Below are positions 35,901 through 44,315 of a stretch of DNA of 64,000 nucleotides, piece by piece. The DNA is from [Eubacterium] eligens ATCC 27750. GTDB taxonomy: Bacteria > Bacillota > Clostridia > Lachnospirales > Lachnospiraceae. A program made the translations under genes and the position numbers. Under the pieces are notes generated by a model, which worked only from the letters and a program-made list of their open reading frames with translations, did not search any database and was not told where the DNA came from. The first letter of the stretch is position 1. Each line of letters starts with the position of its first letter. The DNA lies in the NCBI RefSeq assembly GCF_000146185.1, contig NC_012778.1, forward strand, positions 1,433,001 to 1,497,000. The letters are read 5' to 3'.

Positions 35901-38900
35901 TATTCATACCTTTTATTCTGTATAAAATCCAACCATTCAGCATGAGGTAATTTCAGGCAGTTCCTGTCAAAACCATCTTCTGTCCACTCAGACTTTATCT
36001 TTAACACCTCATATAATCCCTTAAGCGCTATACAATATGCACCATTTGCATCTGCATCTTTTGGCATCTTGCATTCTTTATCATCTGATTCTTTATAATT
36101 ATCTGAGTCAAAAAATTCTCCTTCATCATTGATTACAGGTGATATTATTTTATCGTAACTTATTCCATTCTCCTGTTCCTCGGCTTCAGTATAACTGTTT
36201 CTCATCTGAACTGTAAGTTTATATAAAGATAACAGTTGTGCAAAGAATTCAGACTTTTTATCTTCATCCATCTTCTCCATATCTATCCTTATATCATGTC
36301 CATCAGCATAATTAATTTCATTATCTTCTAATAATAATTTTATTGTTTCTGTAAGATTTATTGATTTTGTTTTGCCTGTTCTCCTTGCATTGTTGAATTC
36401 ACTCTGCAGTCTCTCACCATTGGTATATACTGTCCATTGTGTCTTACCCATGGTAATGTTGTAGGTATCAAAATTATTATAATCAAATCCGAAACTGAAC
36501 ATGTCTTTTTCGGCACAATATCTTATTTCATCAAATTGCATAAAGAACTGTTTTCTTGAAGCATTTGTTGAAATGCTCTTAAAATTAAATGCACTGATAA
36601 ATCCGGTTGACGGATCTATTTTTGATGTAAATGCAGCAGGTACATAAAATATTACTCCACATTGTTTCCCAAGATTTTTTATATTATCTGGTACATATGT
36701 CAATTGATATCCTTTTAACAGTCCCCCTGGTTCATCTACAGATTTTTCTTTAGAAGCAAAATAATTCAGCTTATTAATAAGCATACTCTCGAACTTCTGG
36801 TATACCTGTCGTTCAACTTTAAAACGACCTCGCTTAAATCCATAATTCAAATCTTCCATAGCAATTATTGCATTATACTCAACTATAAGCATTGCTATCT
36901 CATGAACTACCCCCGAAATATATCCTTCTTTCAACTCTTTAATATTTCCTATAGATTTCCAGTTCTTTCTCGCATATTCTCTGGTCTTTTCCTTCTCAAC
37001 CAGCTTCTTCTTATAATCATAATTATTCAATATATTATAACTTTTCTGTTTAACTATATTTCCATGAGAATCTATAACAGAAATATATATAAGATTACGC
37101 TCACCCCTGTCAATTCCAATAACATGTATATCATCATTTTGTGCTATATATTTTACAACCATATCATTTACATTATTTCGTGCTGTCACTTTATAGTTAA
37201 TAGTAATTGGCGTATGTATAAAATATTTATCAACTGTATATCTGTAATCTTTAACAATATCCTTTTGGGCAGTCCTGACCTCTACTTTATCAAGATATTC
37301 CTTTGCAGCTTCTGACAAGTCACTTTCTTTAATATATCCATTATACATTTTATAAATTTCATTATATATATCATCTGGAATCGGTATTCTTACAACATCA
37401 CCATTATCAAGCTGATTTTTATATGTCTTATTAACTAATACAGAATCTTTTTTATGCTTAACTGGATTTTTTACGCTTGCCCTTCTGTAAAACAATTCAG
37501 CCTGTCCATTTAATTTAATAATGATATCCTTAAGATTTTCTTCACTAAAAATGTTCTTGAAATACATAGTGTGAAGATTTTCTTTTCCTGTACTGTTCTC
37601 TGCGAAGTCCTTATTATAAATCTGAAATAAATATATCTTGCCTTCCTCATCAAGCTTATTAATATCAGCTTCACTTATATAAGTCCAGTCAATTCTATAC
37701 CCCTGCATTTCAACTTCACGGTAGAATTCACTTATATCGCTATAACTATCAGTTGCAGAGAATTTAAATTCATATTTTCTCCATTCCGCATGTTTCTCTA
37801 TGCTGTTCTTAAAATAATCAATTAAATCCCTACAAAAACTGATATCAAAATTCTCACTTGTCTTAATATGTTTGTGTGCATTATAACCGGAAATTATATA
37901 ATCAGATGGCTTAAATGTTTCTATTCCTTTCTTTGATAAGAACACTTTAGGAAGCATTTTATTCGCCCCCGGCAACAGATTATATACCATCTTCTTATAA
38001 TCATTATCGTTCTTTTTATCAGAATTTCCCTGTATAATCTTTTTATCGGGTTTATTTTTAGCATTAAAAATTGCCAGATAATACTTATTATCTCTTATTA
38101 AAATTATTGCATTATTATCAAACTCTTTACTCTGCGACCAACCATTAGCAAGTGTAGGACTTTGAAAATTAAGTTTTATTTTCTTAGAATTGTATGGTTT
38201 CTGTGTAACATAATTTCTCACCCTGTTATATAATGGCACTATATTTTCTAATATATTATAGATATCGTCTATATCTGAATAAAACATTTCATCTCTATCC
38301 AGTACTTCATCAACAATAAATGCCTTTGCCCAATGATACATGTTCATATACATATCAAGCCTTTTCTTCATTTCATCAGCTTTTTCTTCGCTCTCAATCA
38401 GACTTATATGATCATCGTATTCCAAATGTGCTGTTTCTGTATCAGTTATTATATTACTAATTTCCCTTATATATTGCTTAGCATTAGAATTTTTAAATTC
38501 ATTTCGTTCTTTTTCATCTATATATTTCTCAACTAAATCATTAACATCATTAATACTCTTATATTTATCTTCTTTTACAGCTTTTTTAACTTTTTCTTCT
38601 TTAGACTTACCTTTTGCATGTATATTTTCATCATAAAAATTTTCAACGCAACCTGTAATTAAATTCCAGTTACCACTCATAAAACATGATAATGTCTCAT
38701 AAAAATCTTTTGATATATATATTCTTTTCTCATCTAATTCATCATATTTATTAACGATATCTTTCAGTTTTCCAATTATATTGCCTTTTTCTGTTTCATC
38801 AATAAACGCATTAACAGCATTATATACGCTCATATCATCTTCAAACATTTTAGGTACTTCAAATGAAGTTGATGTATACGCAAGGATTTGCTTATGCAGC

Positions 38901-39748
38901 TTACGCATTTTGAATAAATTGTAATTATTCTTTGTCTGCTGGCAATAAAGATTCATATGTGCATTAACCACACCACATATTTCATTGTAAAAGTCTATTC
39001 CTGACTGAATTAATACCATGTTATAAAAATCCGGATTAAATATCTGATTCAATTCCCAATCACCCATTTTATCCTGATTATTTTTTTCAATTACTTCTAT
39101 TTCATCCAATGCCTTTTCTGAGATTTTCTTATATGATGTCATATTAGCAAGAAAAATCAAAGAATTTTCATGCACAATTCTATAAGCTATAGATGTAGAA
39201 ACAGCCTCTTTAGTAAATACATTTTTTCTCTTTTCAAAAAAATCCGTAAAATATGTGCTAAAACCATTAAACAATGCTAATGTTTCCAGTTTGCCAGCTT
39301 TGTCTTTAACATCATATTGATTATAATTTTTAATAAAATCTGGCAGTATCTCTTTCAAAAGCTTTGCGTTAAATATATTTTTGTAATTAGAATCTGATTG
39401 CAGATGTGTGCATATCTGTTCTCTCATTTTGCTCTGCTCTTTTTCTAATGCTTTCTTATTATCTTTTGATGGACTTGACTGAACCAAATTCATTAATTCA
39501 AAAAGCAGAGTAAAATCTAGATCAGTTACACCTGATAATGATTTATCTATATATTCTCTATAATAATCATCCATTATATTTTTTAACTCTGTGCTTTTCT
39601 CTTGTCTTAACTCATCTTCCTGGATAAGTCCATTCTGTATTATATGCTCCTGTGTATGCCCAACAGGTCTTAATTCATTCCTTAGTGTCTTTGCTACTGG
39701 TATAACCCCCACAAACTCTCTGTAAACTATGCTACGATTTCCATTCAT
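35900..39748 (-). CDS. cas12a: Cas12a (Cpf1), type V-A effector nuclease
   Basis: A 1282-residue RNA-guided DNA nuclease that also processes its own pre-crRNA. I recognise it as the E. eligens Cas12a. The RuvC active site is complete: Asp880 in GIDRGERNLIY, Glu965 in AIIAMEDLNYGF and the Asp pair at 1231/1233 in PKDADANGAY. Other Cas12a landmarks are KTLRNELRPVG near the N-terminus, NYVTQKPYNSKKIKLNF, LLPGANKMLPKVF and KIDPSTGF. ATG 39748 follows AAAGGAGGATA; a more distal in-frame start would swallow that RBS. It stands downstream of a small RNA gene that may repress it and upstream of the collapsed adaptation genes. Confidence 0.98.
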   Translation of the reverse strand: MNGNRSIVYREFVGVIPVAKTLRNELRPVGHTQEHIIQNGLIQEDELRQEKSTELKNIMDDYYREYIDKSLSGVTDLDFTLLFELMNLVQSSPSKDNKKALEKEQSKMREQICTHLQSDSNYKNIFNAKLLKEILPDFIKNYNQYDVKDKAGKLETLALFNGFSTYFTDFFEKRKNVFTKEAVSTSIAYRIVHENSLIFLANMTSYKKISEKALDEIEVIEKNNQDKMGDWELNQIFNPDFYNMVLIQSGIDFYNEICGVVNAHMNLYCQQTKNNYNLFKMRKLHKQILAYTSTSFEVPKMFEDDMSVYNAVNAFIDETEKGNIIGKLKDIVNKYDELDEKRIYISKDFYETLSCFMSGNWNLITGCVENFYDENIHAKGKSKEEKVKKAVKEDKYKSINDVNDLVEKYIDEKERNEFKNSNAKQYIREISNIITDTETAHLEYDDHISLIESEEKADEMKKRLDMYMNMYHWAKAFIVDEVLDRDEMFYSDIDDIYNILENIVPLYNRVRNYVTQKPYNSKKIKLNFQSPTLANGWSQSKEFDNNAIILIRDNKYYLAIFNAKNKPDKKIIQGNSDKKNDNDYKKMVYNLLPGANKMLPKVFLSKKGIETFKPSDYIISGYNAHKHIKTSENFDISFCRDLIDYFKNSIEKHAEWRKYEFKFSATDSYSDISEFYREVEMQGYRIDWTYISEADINKLDEEGKIYLFQIYNKDFAENSTGKENLHTMYFKNIFSEENLKDIIIKLNGQAELFYRRASVKNPVKHKKDSVLVNKTYKNQLDNGDVVRIPIPDDIYNEIYKMYNGYIKESDLSEAAKEYLDKVEVRTAQKDIVKDYRYTVDKYFIHTPITINYKVTARNNVNDMVVKYIAQNDDIHVIGIDRGERNLIYISVIDSHGNIVKQKSYNILNNYDYKKKLVEKEKTREYARKNWKSIGNIKELKEGYISGVVHEIAMLIVEYNAIIAMEDLNYGFKRGRFKVERQVYQKFESMLINKLNYFASKEKSVDEPGGLLKGYQLTYVPDNIKNLGKQCGVIFYVPAAFTSKIDPSTGFISAFNFKSISTNASRKQFFMQFDEIRYCAEKDMFSFGFDYNNFDTYNITMGKTQWTVYTNGERLQSEFNNARRTGKTKSINLTETIKLLLEDNEINYADGHDIRIDMEKMDEDKKSEFFAQLLSLYKLTVQMRNSYTEAEEQENGISYDKIISPVINDEGEFFDSDNYKESDDKECKMPKDADANGAYCIALKGLYEVLKIKSEWTEDGFDRNCLKLPHAEWLDFIQNKRYE

Positions 39749-39777
39749 ATAAATATCCTCCTTTACTATGTTCAATT

Positions 39778-39790
39778 TTTATAAAGTGAT
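39778..39790 (+). promoter_or_regulatory. PAM plus 9-nt seed target of the creR-like guide in the cas12a leader
   Basis: TTTA (39778-39781), the canonical Cas12a PAM, is followed by TAAAGTGAT (39782-39790), identical to the first 9 nt of the guide of the small RNA just upstream. From position 10 on the match is at chance level. The site lies about 30 bp before the cas12a ATG, within the probable 5' leader, so a bound Cas12a would block the gene without cutting. Confidence 0.8.
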
Positions 39791-39804
39791 GTAATATATA
39801 CTCG

Positions 39805-39810
39805 ATTATA
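39805..39810 (-). promoter_or_regulatory. Possible -10 of cas12a
   Basis: TATAAT on the minus strand directly after the terminator of the small RNA. No good -35 is visible at 16-18 bp, so the promoter may be weak or the assignment wrong; TATATT at 39793-39798 is an alternative. Confidence 0.4.
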
Positions 39811-39813
39811 TTT

Positions 39814-39880
39814 AAAAAAATAACGCTTCCTATGCGTTACCTTTTAACAAATCACTTTAATCTACCTAAAAGTAGAAATT
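39814..39880 (-). ncRNA. creR-like Cas12a guide RNA (putative autorepressor)
   Basis: A compact RNA gene, about 67 nt, minus strand. Its 5' end is a Cas12a handle (AATTTCTAC, loop, GGTAGAT; 39880-39860) with the same UCUAC/GUAGA stem as the array repeat but a longer loop and none of the repeat's 5' half. A 20-nt guide TAAAGTGATTTGTTAAAAGG (39859-39840) follows, then a perfect 6-bp terminator stem TAACGC/GCGTTA (39839-39834, 39826-39821) and seven T. A consensus promoter would start it at 39880. The guide's first 9 nt match a TTTA-flanked site upstream of cas12a. CreR RNAs that repress type I and V-A cas genes by such limited pairing are known; function here is inferred. Confidence 0.85.
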
Positions 39881-39886
39881 AATTTT

Positions 39887-39915
39887 ATTATATTAACTTC
39901 TTATATATCCGTCAA
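39887..39915 (-). promoter_or_regulatory. Promoter of the creR-like RNA
   Basis: Minus strand: -35 TTGACG (39910-39915), 17-bp spacer, -10 TATAAT (39887-39892), discriminator AAAATT. Start expected at 39880, the first base of the handle, so the RNA needs no 5' processing. Confidence 0.9.
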
Positions 39916-39947
39916 TATTATTCTTTAAATATATTTTATAGATTATA

Positions 39948-39976
39948 TTGACATATTCTCTCTGTATTGTTATTAT
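39948..39976 (+). promoter_or_regulatory. Promoter of the Rpn-type nuclease gene
   Basis: -35 TTGACA (39948-39953), 17-bp spacer, -10 TATTAT (39971-39976), divergent from the creR-like promoter 33 bp away. Confidence 0.85.
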
Positions 39977-40048
39977 ATATTACACATTGGTGCATCATTT
40001 TATATTTTAACTATATCTCACATATGAAACATTTAAGAAAGGCGACAT

Positions 40049-41014
40049 ATGAATAATAGCAACCGCACTACTCACCAGAAAGATGTCTCCCTTAAGACTT
40101 TCTGGCGTGATAATGAACATTTTGCAGATCTTTTCAATGCTACTGTCTTTAATGGTAAACAGGTGCTTAAACCTGACAAACTTACAGAAATGGACACTGA
40201 TGTCTCTGCTACAATTCATTCCAAAAGTTACAATGAATCTATTACCAGAAACAGAGATGTAGTAAAGAAGATGTCTGATGGCGTTGAGTTCAATATTCTT
40301 GGTCTTGAGATTCAAGACAAGACCCATTATGCCATGCCTCTAAGAACTATGACTTATGATGCACTCGGCTACATAAAAGAATATAATGATATCAAAAAAC
40401 ATCATAAGCTGAATAAAGATTCTTTCAGTTCTCATGAAGAATTTCTTTCTGGAATTAACAAGTCTGACCGTTTCCACCCTATAATAACGCTCGTTCTTTA
40501 CTATGGTGAGTCGTTATGGGATGGTCCTACCTGCCTGTCTGACATGATGATTTCCATGCCTGATAATATCAAGGCTTACTTCTCCGACTATAAGTTAAAT
40601 CTGGTTCAGATACTTGATTCTGATAAATATACATTTTATAATGAAGATGTAAGAGATGTGTTTAATATTATAAGGAACATATATAATGATGATTTCGATT
40701 CAATATATCGTGAATATGAATCCCGCAATGTAGATATTGATGTAATGGAACTGATATGTAACATAACCTCAGTTCCAAAGCTTATGGACTTATGTACAGA
40801 TACTGAACAAGGAGGGACTGTCAATATGTGTGAAGCAATGAAACGATTTCAGGCTGAATGTGAAAGCAAAGGTATGAAAGAAGGTATCGATTCCGAAAAA
40901 GTCAACTCTATCATCTCCATGCTAGAATTCGGCATAACCAAAGAACAGATATTAACCAGGTACACTAAAGAGGATTTAGAAAGAGCAGAAGCTGCTATCG
41001 CTAATGAGAACTAA
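40049..41014 (+). CDS. Rpn family recombination-promoting nuclease / putative transposase
   Basis: A 321-residue PD-(D/E)XK-type nuclease of the Rpn/YhgA-like family. The N-terminal half shows FADLFNATVFNGKQVL and FNILGLEIQDKTHYAMPLR, where ExQ is the nuclease motif, then TYDALGYIKEYNDI and the block ITLVLYYGESLWDGP. The C-terminal part is helical and charged, ending with the frequent tail GITKEQILTRYTKEDLERA. Rpn proteins promote RecA-independent recombination and some act in phage defence. It is divergent from the creR-cas12a unit and the only plus-strand gene in this part. A shared terminator follows. Confidence 0.85.
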   Translation: MNNSNRTTHQKDVSLKTFWRDNEHFADLFNATVFNGKQVLKPDKLTEMDTDVSATIHSKSYNESITRNRDVVKKMSDGVEFNILGLEIQDKTHYAMPLRTMTYDALGYIKEYNDIKKHHKLNKDSFSSHEEFLSGINKSDRFHPIITLVLYYGESLWDGPTCLSDMMISMPDNIKAYFSDYKLNLVQILDSDKYTFYNEDVRDVFNIIRNIYNDDFDSIYREYESRNVDIDVMELICNITSVPKLMDLCTDTEQGGTVNMCEAMKRFQAECESKGMKEGIDSEKVNSIISMLEFGITKEQILTRYTKEDLERAEAAIANEN

Positions 41015-41033
41015 CACCATACTAATAATATTA

Positions 41034-41069
41034 AAGCCAGTTAATCTAGCAATTAAGATTAACTGGCTT
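41034..41069. terminator. Bidirectional terminator between Rpn gene and aguB
   Basis: 14-bp perfect stem (41034-41047 and 41056-41069), 8-nt loop, with A/T-rich tails on both sides; placed between convergent genes. Confidence 0.88.
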
Positions 41070-41072
41070 ATT

Positions 41073-41945
41073 TTATCTGATACCTTTATAGATTTCTGGT
41101 CTTCTGTCCCTGAACAGGCCCCAGCTCACGCGAAGGTCGGCATCTGCGTCAAGGTCGGATTCCCCATAGACAATTTCTTCCTTGTCTCTTGATGCCTGTG
41201 TCACTATCTCGCCTGTTGCATCTGTTACAAATGAAGAACCATAGAATAAAAGTGATGATTCCTGATAACCATTAGCTTCAGATGGTGTAACCTTCTCCTC
41301 ACCAATACGGTTGGCAGCTACTACAGGAACTATATTGCACGCTGAATGTCCCTGCATACATCTTCTCCAGTGCGGCATGCTGTCAACCTCAAGAATCGGC
41401 TCTGAGCCAATCGCTGTCGGATAGAAAAGGATTTCTGCTCCCTGTACCGCCATTCCTCTGGCTGTCTCTGGAAACCACTGATCCCAGCATATTCCTACTC
41501 CAATTCTCGCATATCTTGTATCCCACACCTTAAAACCTGTATCTCCCGGTGTGAAATAGAACTTTTCCTGATAATAATGGTCATCAGGAATATGTGTTTT
41601 TCTGTATATTCCAAGAACACTTCCATCTGCGTCAATAACTGCAACAGTGTTATAGAACACATTTATATCTCTTTCATAAAAGCTTATTGGAAGCACAACT
41701 TTAAGTTCGGCTGCCAGCTTCTGAAAATGCTTCACAGCCGGATTCTCATCAACAGGTGTTGCAAATGCGTAATAATCATAATTTCTCTCCTGACAGAAAT
41801 ACTGTCTTTCAAAAAGCTCAGGAAGCAGTATTATCTGTGCACCGTTAGCTGCCGCTTCACGAACCATCTTATCAGCCTTTGCAATGTTCTCTTCTACCGA
41901 CCGTGAACACTGCATCTGTATGCCTGCATACTTTACATTTCTCAC
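41073..41945 (-). CDS. aguB: N-carbamoylputrescine amidohydrolase
   Basis: A 290-residue nitrilase-superfamily enzyme that hydrolyses N-carbamoylputrescine to putrescine, CO2 and ammonia. The catalytic triad is visible: Glu in LLPELFE, Lys in YRKTHIP and Cys in VGICWDQWFPE. It is the last gene of a six-gene polyamine operon and follows aguA by 1 bp, so coupling is tight. Length is normal. Confidence 0.96.
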   Translation of the reverse strand: MRNVKYAGIQMQCSRSVEENIAKADKMVREAAANGAQIILLPELFERQYFCQERNYDYYAFATPVDENPAVKHFQKLAAELKVVLPISFYERDINVFYNTVAVIDADGSVLGIYRKTHIPDDHYYQEKFYFTPGDTGFKVWDTRYARIGVGICWDQWFPETARGMAVQGAEILFYPTAIGSEPILEVDSMPHWRRCMQGHSACNIVPVVAANRIGEEKVTPSEANGYQESSLLFYGSSFVTDATGEIVTQASRDKEEIVYGESDLDADADLRVSWGLFRDRRPEIYKGIR

Positions 41946-41946
41946 A

Positions 41947-43068
41947 CTATTTTACCTCCGGAATCTGTTGTGTAATACAGTGGATATTACCTCCACCGAC
42001 TATTATATCTCGCGCATATATCCCAACTATCTTTCTGTCTGGAAATGCTTCTTTAAGCACATTTATTGCAAGGCTGTCCGCCTCGTCATCAAATTGCGGC
42101 ACTATAACTGAGTCATTGGCAATATAGAAATTAACATAAGACGCAGCAAGACGCTCGCCTGCTTCTCTCATGTCCTCGCCTTCCTCAAATTCAAAGCCAT
42201 TAAGTTCTTCCTCAGTTATGCACACAGGTTTCTTAGGAATAAGCATTTTTCTTACTTTAATGTGTCTTCCTTTGGCATCAGTTACATTTTCAAGAACAGA
42301 AAGACAAGCCTTGCTCATCTCGTACTGCGGGTCATTCTCATCATCCGTCCACGCAAGCACAACTTCTCCTGGTGCTGTGAATGCACACACATTATCCACA
42401 TGCTCGTTAGTCTCATCGTTGTATATTCCACATGGAAGCCAGATTATCTTGCTTACATTGCAGTACTGTTTTAATTTATTCTCAATCTGTTCCCTGCTAA
42501 GCTGTGGATTTCTTCCCTTACTCAACAGACAGCTTTCAGTAACAAGCATTGTTCCTTCGCCATCTGTATGTATTGAACCACCTTCAAGAACAAATGGTGC
42601 TGCATTATATCCCTGACAGCCAAGATAAGACATAAACTGTCCGGCTACAAGGTTGTCATTGTCCCAGGCCGCGTACAGTCCGTCATATGTTCCGCCCCAC
42701 GCATTAAATTCCCAGTTAATTCCACGCAAATCACGCGCTTCATATGGTGTATCCACATTTCCACTCACAACGAATGTAGGACCTGTATCTCTTGCCCATG
42801 CATCGTCTGTATCCATGACTACAAGTCTGACCGTTTCCGGGAGCATCTTTGCTGCTTCCTCTTTTCTACCTTCTGATACAATCATGTATACCTGCTCGCT
42901 TTCACTGATTACAGACGCTATCTGTGCAAATGCTTTCTTAGCCGCCTTTGCTCCATAAGCCCAGGAACCCGGTCTTTCCGGCCATATCATAATGCAGCCC
43001 TGATGTCTTTCAAATTCAGCAGGCATGCGAAAACCATCTGCTGCCGGAGTACTGTTAATATAATCCAT
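41947..43068 (-). CDS. aguA: Agmatine deiminase
   Basis: A 373-residue guanidino-modifying enzyme turning agmatine into N-carbamoylputrescine. Family landmarks: MPAEFERHQGCIMIWPERPGSW, WARDTGPTFVV, FVLEGGSIHTDGEGT and the C-terminal Cys segment GGGNIHCITQQIP with the nucleophile. It lies between nspC (2 bp upstream) and aguB, all in one operon. Confidence 0.97.
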   Translation of the reverse strand: MDYINSTPAADGFRMPAEFERHQGCIMIWPERPGSWAYGAKAAKKAFAQIASVISESEQVYMIVSEGRKEEAAKMLPETVRLVVMDTDDAWARDTGPTFVVSGNVDTPYEARDLRGINWEFNAWGGTYDGLYAAWDNDNLVAGQFMSYLGCQGYNAAPFVLEGGSIHTDGEGTMLVTESCLLSKGRNPQLSREQIENKLKQYCNVSKIIWLPCGIYNDETNEHVDNVCAFTAPGEVVLAWTDDENDPQYEMSKACLSVLENVTDAKGRHIKVRKMLIPKKPVCITEEELNGFEFEEGEDMREAGERLAASYVNFYIANDSVIVPQFDDEADSLAINVLKEAFPDRKIVGIYARDIIVGGGNIHCITQQIPEVK

Positions 43069-43070
43069 AT

Positions 43071-44300
43071 CTATAATCTCCCTTTGAAATCTTCATAGCC
43101 AAAATGCTTCCATACCTTACATTCTCCATCACTATCCATAATTACAATATCCGGCAGCTGGATTCCGTTAAATGTATTGTTCTTAACCATTGAATATATA
43201 GCCATATCTTCAAATACGAGTCTGTCCCCGACATTGATTTCCCTGCCGAATTGATAATCACCTATGATATCTCCTGCAAGACATGTATAAGATGACAGTC
43301 TGTATCTGTATCTTCCATTCTTCGCCGGTTTCCATATACCTTCTTTTACGTCCATATCAAAATCAATCTCTATGTCCTTATCAATTCCATACTCATCTTC
43401 CATGTCCGATATTTTCAATCCACCACGAAGAGGTGGTGTATATGGCATTTCCAGTACATCTGGCATATGACACGCTGCAGATGCATCAAGTATAAGAGTT
43501 GTTATTCCATTTTCAACCTTATCAAGCACTGTAGTCACAAGATATCCTGCATTAAGTGCAACAGCTTCCCCCGGTTCAACATACACCTGCACATCATATT
43601 TCTTTTTTACATGACTGATACATTTTTCAAGAGTTTCAATGTCGTAATCTTCACGGGTTATATGATGTCCGCCGCCAAAATTAACCCACTTCATATCTTT
43701 CATGAGAAATCCGAATTTCTCTTCAACAGCCTTTAATGTTGCCTCTAAGTCATCTGAATTCTGCTCACATAATGTATGAAAATGTATTCCTTCCATACCT
43801 GATAACACATCAGGTTCTTCCTCAAGTGCAGCTTTCAGGTTCTTAAGTGTAACTCCAAGTCTGCTGCCCGGCGCGCATGGGTCATATATTGCATGGTCAC
43901 CCTGTGTAGAAAACTCTGGATTAACTCGAAGTCCAAAGCTTACTCCAGCCTCAATACATCTGGCTTTATGCTTCTTTAACTGTGAAACTGAGTTAAAGAC
44001 AACATGGTCACATATATTTACAAGCTCATCCATATCCTCATCAGTAAATGCCGGTGCAAATACATGATTTTCTTTTCCCATACACTCAGCACCAAGTCTG
44101 GCTTCATATATTCCACTTGCCGTAGTTCCGCTTATATATTTTCCAATCAGCGGATATTCTGCATATGCTGAAAATGCTTTCTGCGCCAGCAGTATGTGGC
44201 AGCCGGTATCTTCTTCTACTTTATGAAGTATCTCAAGATTATGAATAAGCATTTTTTCATCTATTACATATGCCGGTGTCTTTAACTCATCAAATCTCAT
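43071..44300 (-). CDS. nspC: Carboxynorspermidine/carboxyspermidine decarboxylase
   Basis: A 409-residue PLP enzyme of the alanine-racemase fold that removes CO2 from carboxyspermidine, the last step of the alternative spermidine route. PLP Lys in HILLAQKAFSAY, substrate and PLP loops GIHFHTLCEQN, NFGGGHHIT, VEPGEAVALNAG, and the cross-subunit Cys segment YTCLAGD are visible. It follows the synthase gene by 15 bp, the typical pair. Confidence 0.95.
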   Translation of the reverse strand: MRFDELKTPAYVIDEKMLIHNLEILHKVEEDTGCHILLAQKAFSAYAEYPLIGKYISGTTASGIYEARLGAECMGKENHVFAPAFTDEDMDELVNICDHVVFNSVSQLKKHKARCIEAGVSFGLRVNPEFSTQGDHAIYDPCAPGSRLGVTLKNLKAALEEEPDVLSGMEGIHFHTLCEQNSDDLEATLKAVEEKFGFLMKDMKWVNFGGGHHITREDYDIETLEKCISHVKKKYDVQVYVEPGEAVALNAGYLVTTVLDKVENGITTLILDASAACHMPDVLEMPYTPPLRGGLKISDMEDEYGIDKDIEIDFDMDVKEGIWKPAKNGRYRYRLSSYTCLAGDIIGDYQFGREINVGDRLVFEDMAIYSMVKNNTFNGIQLPDIVIMDSDGECKVWKHFGYEDFKGRL

Positions 44301-44315
44301 AATTAACCTCTCTTT

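Noticed and set aside
36902..38536. Plus-strand frames inside cas12a
   Set aside because: Low-complexity I/F/Y-rich shadow frames of an A/T-rich gene.
39948..39976. Using TTGACA-17-TATTAT as a promoter of cas12a
   Set aside because: It points to the plus strand and serves the Rpn-type gene.
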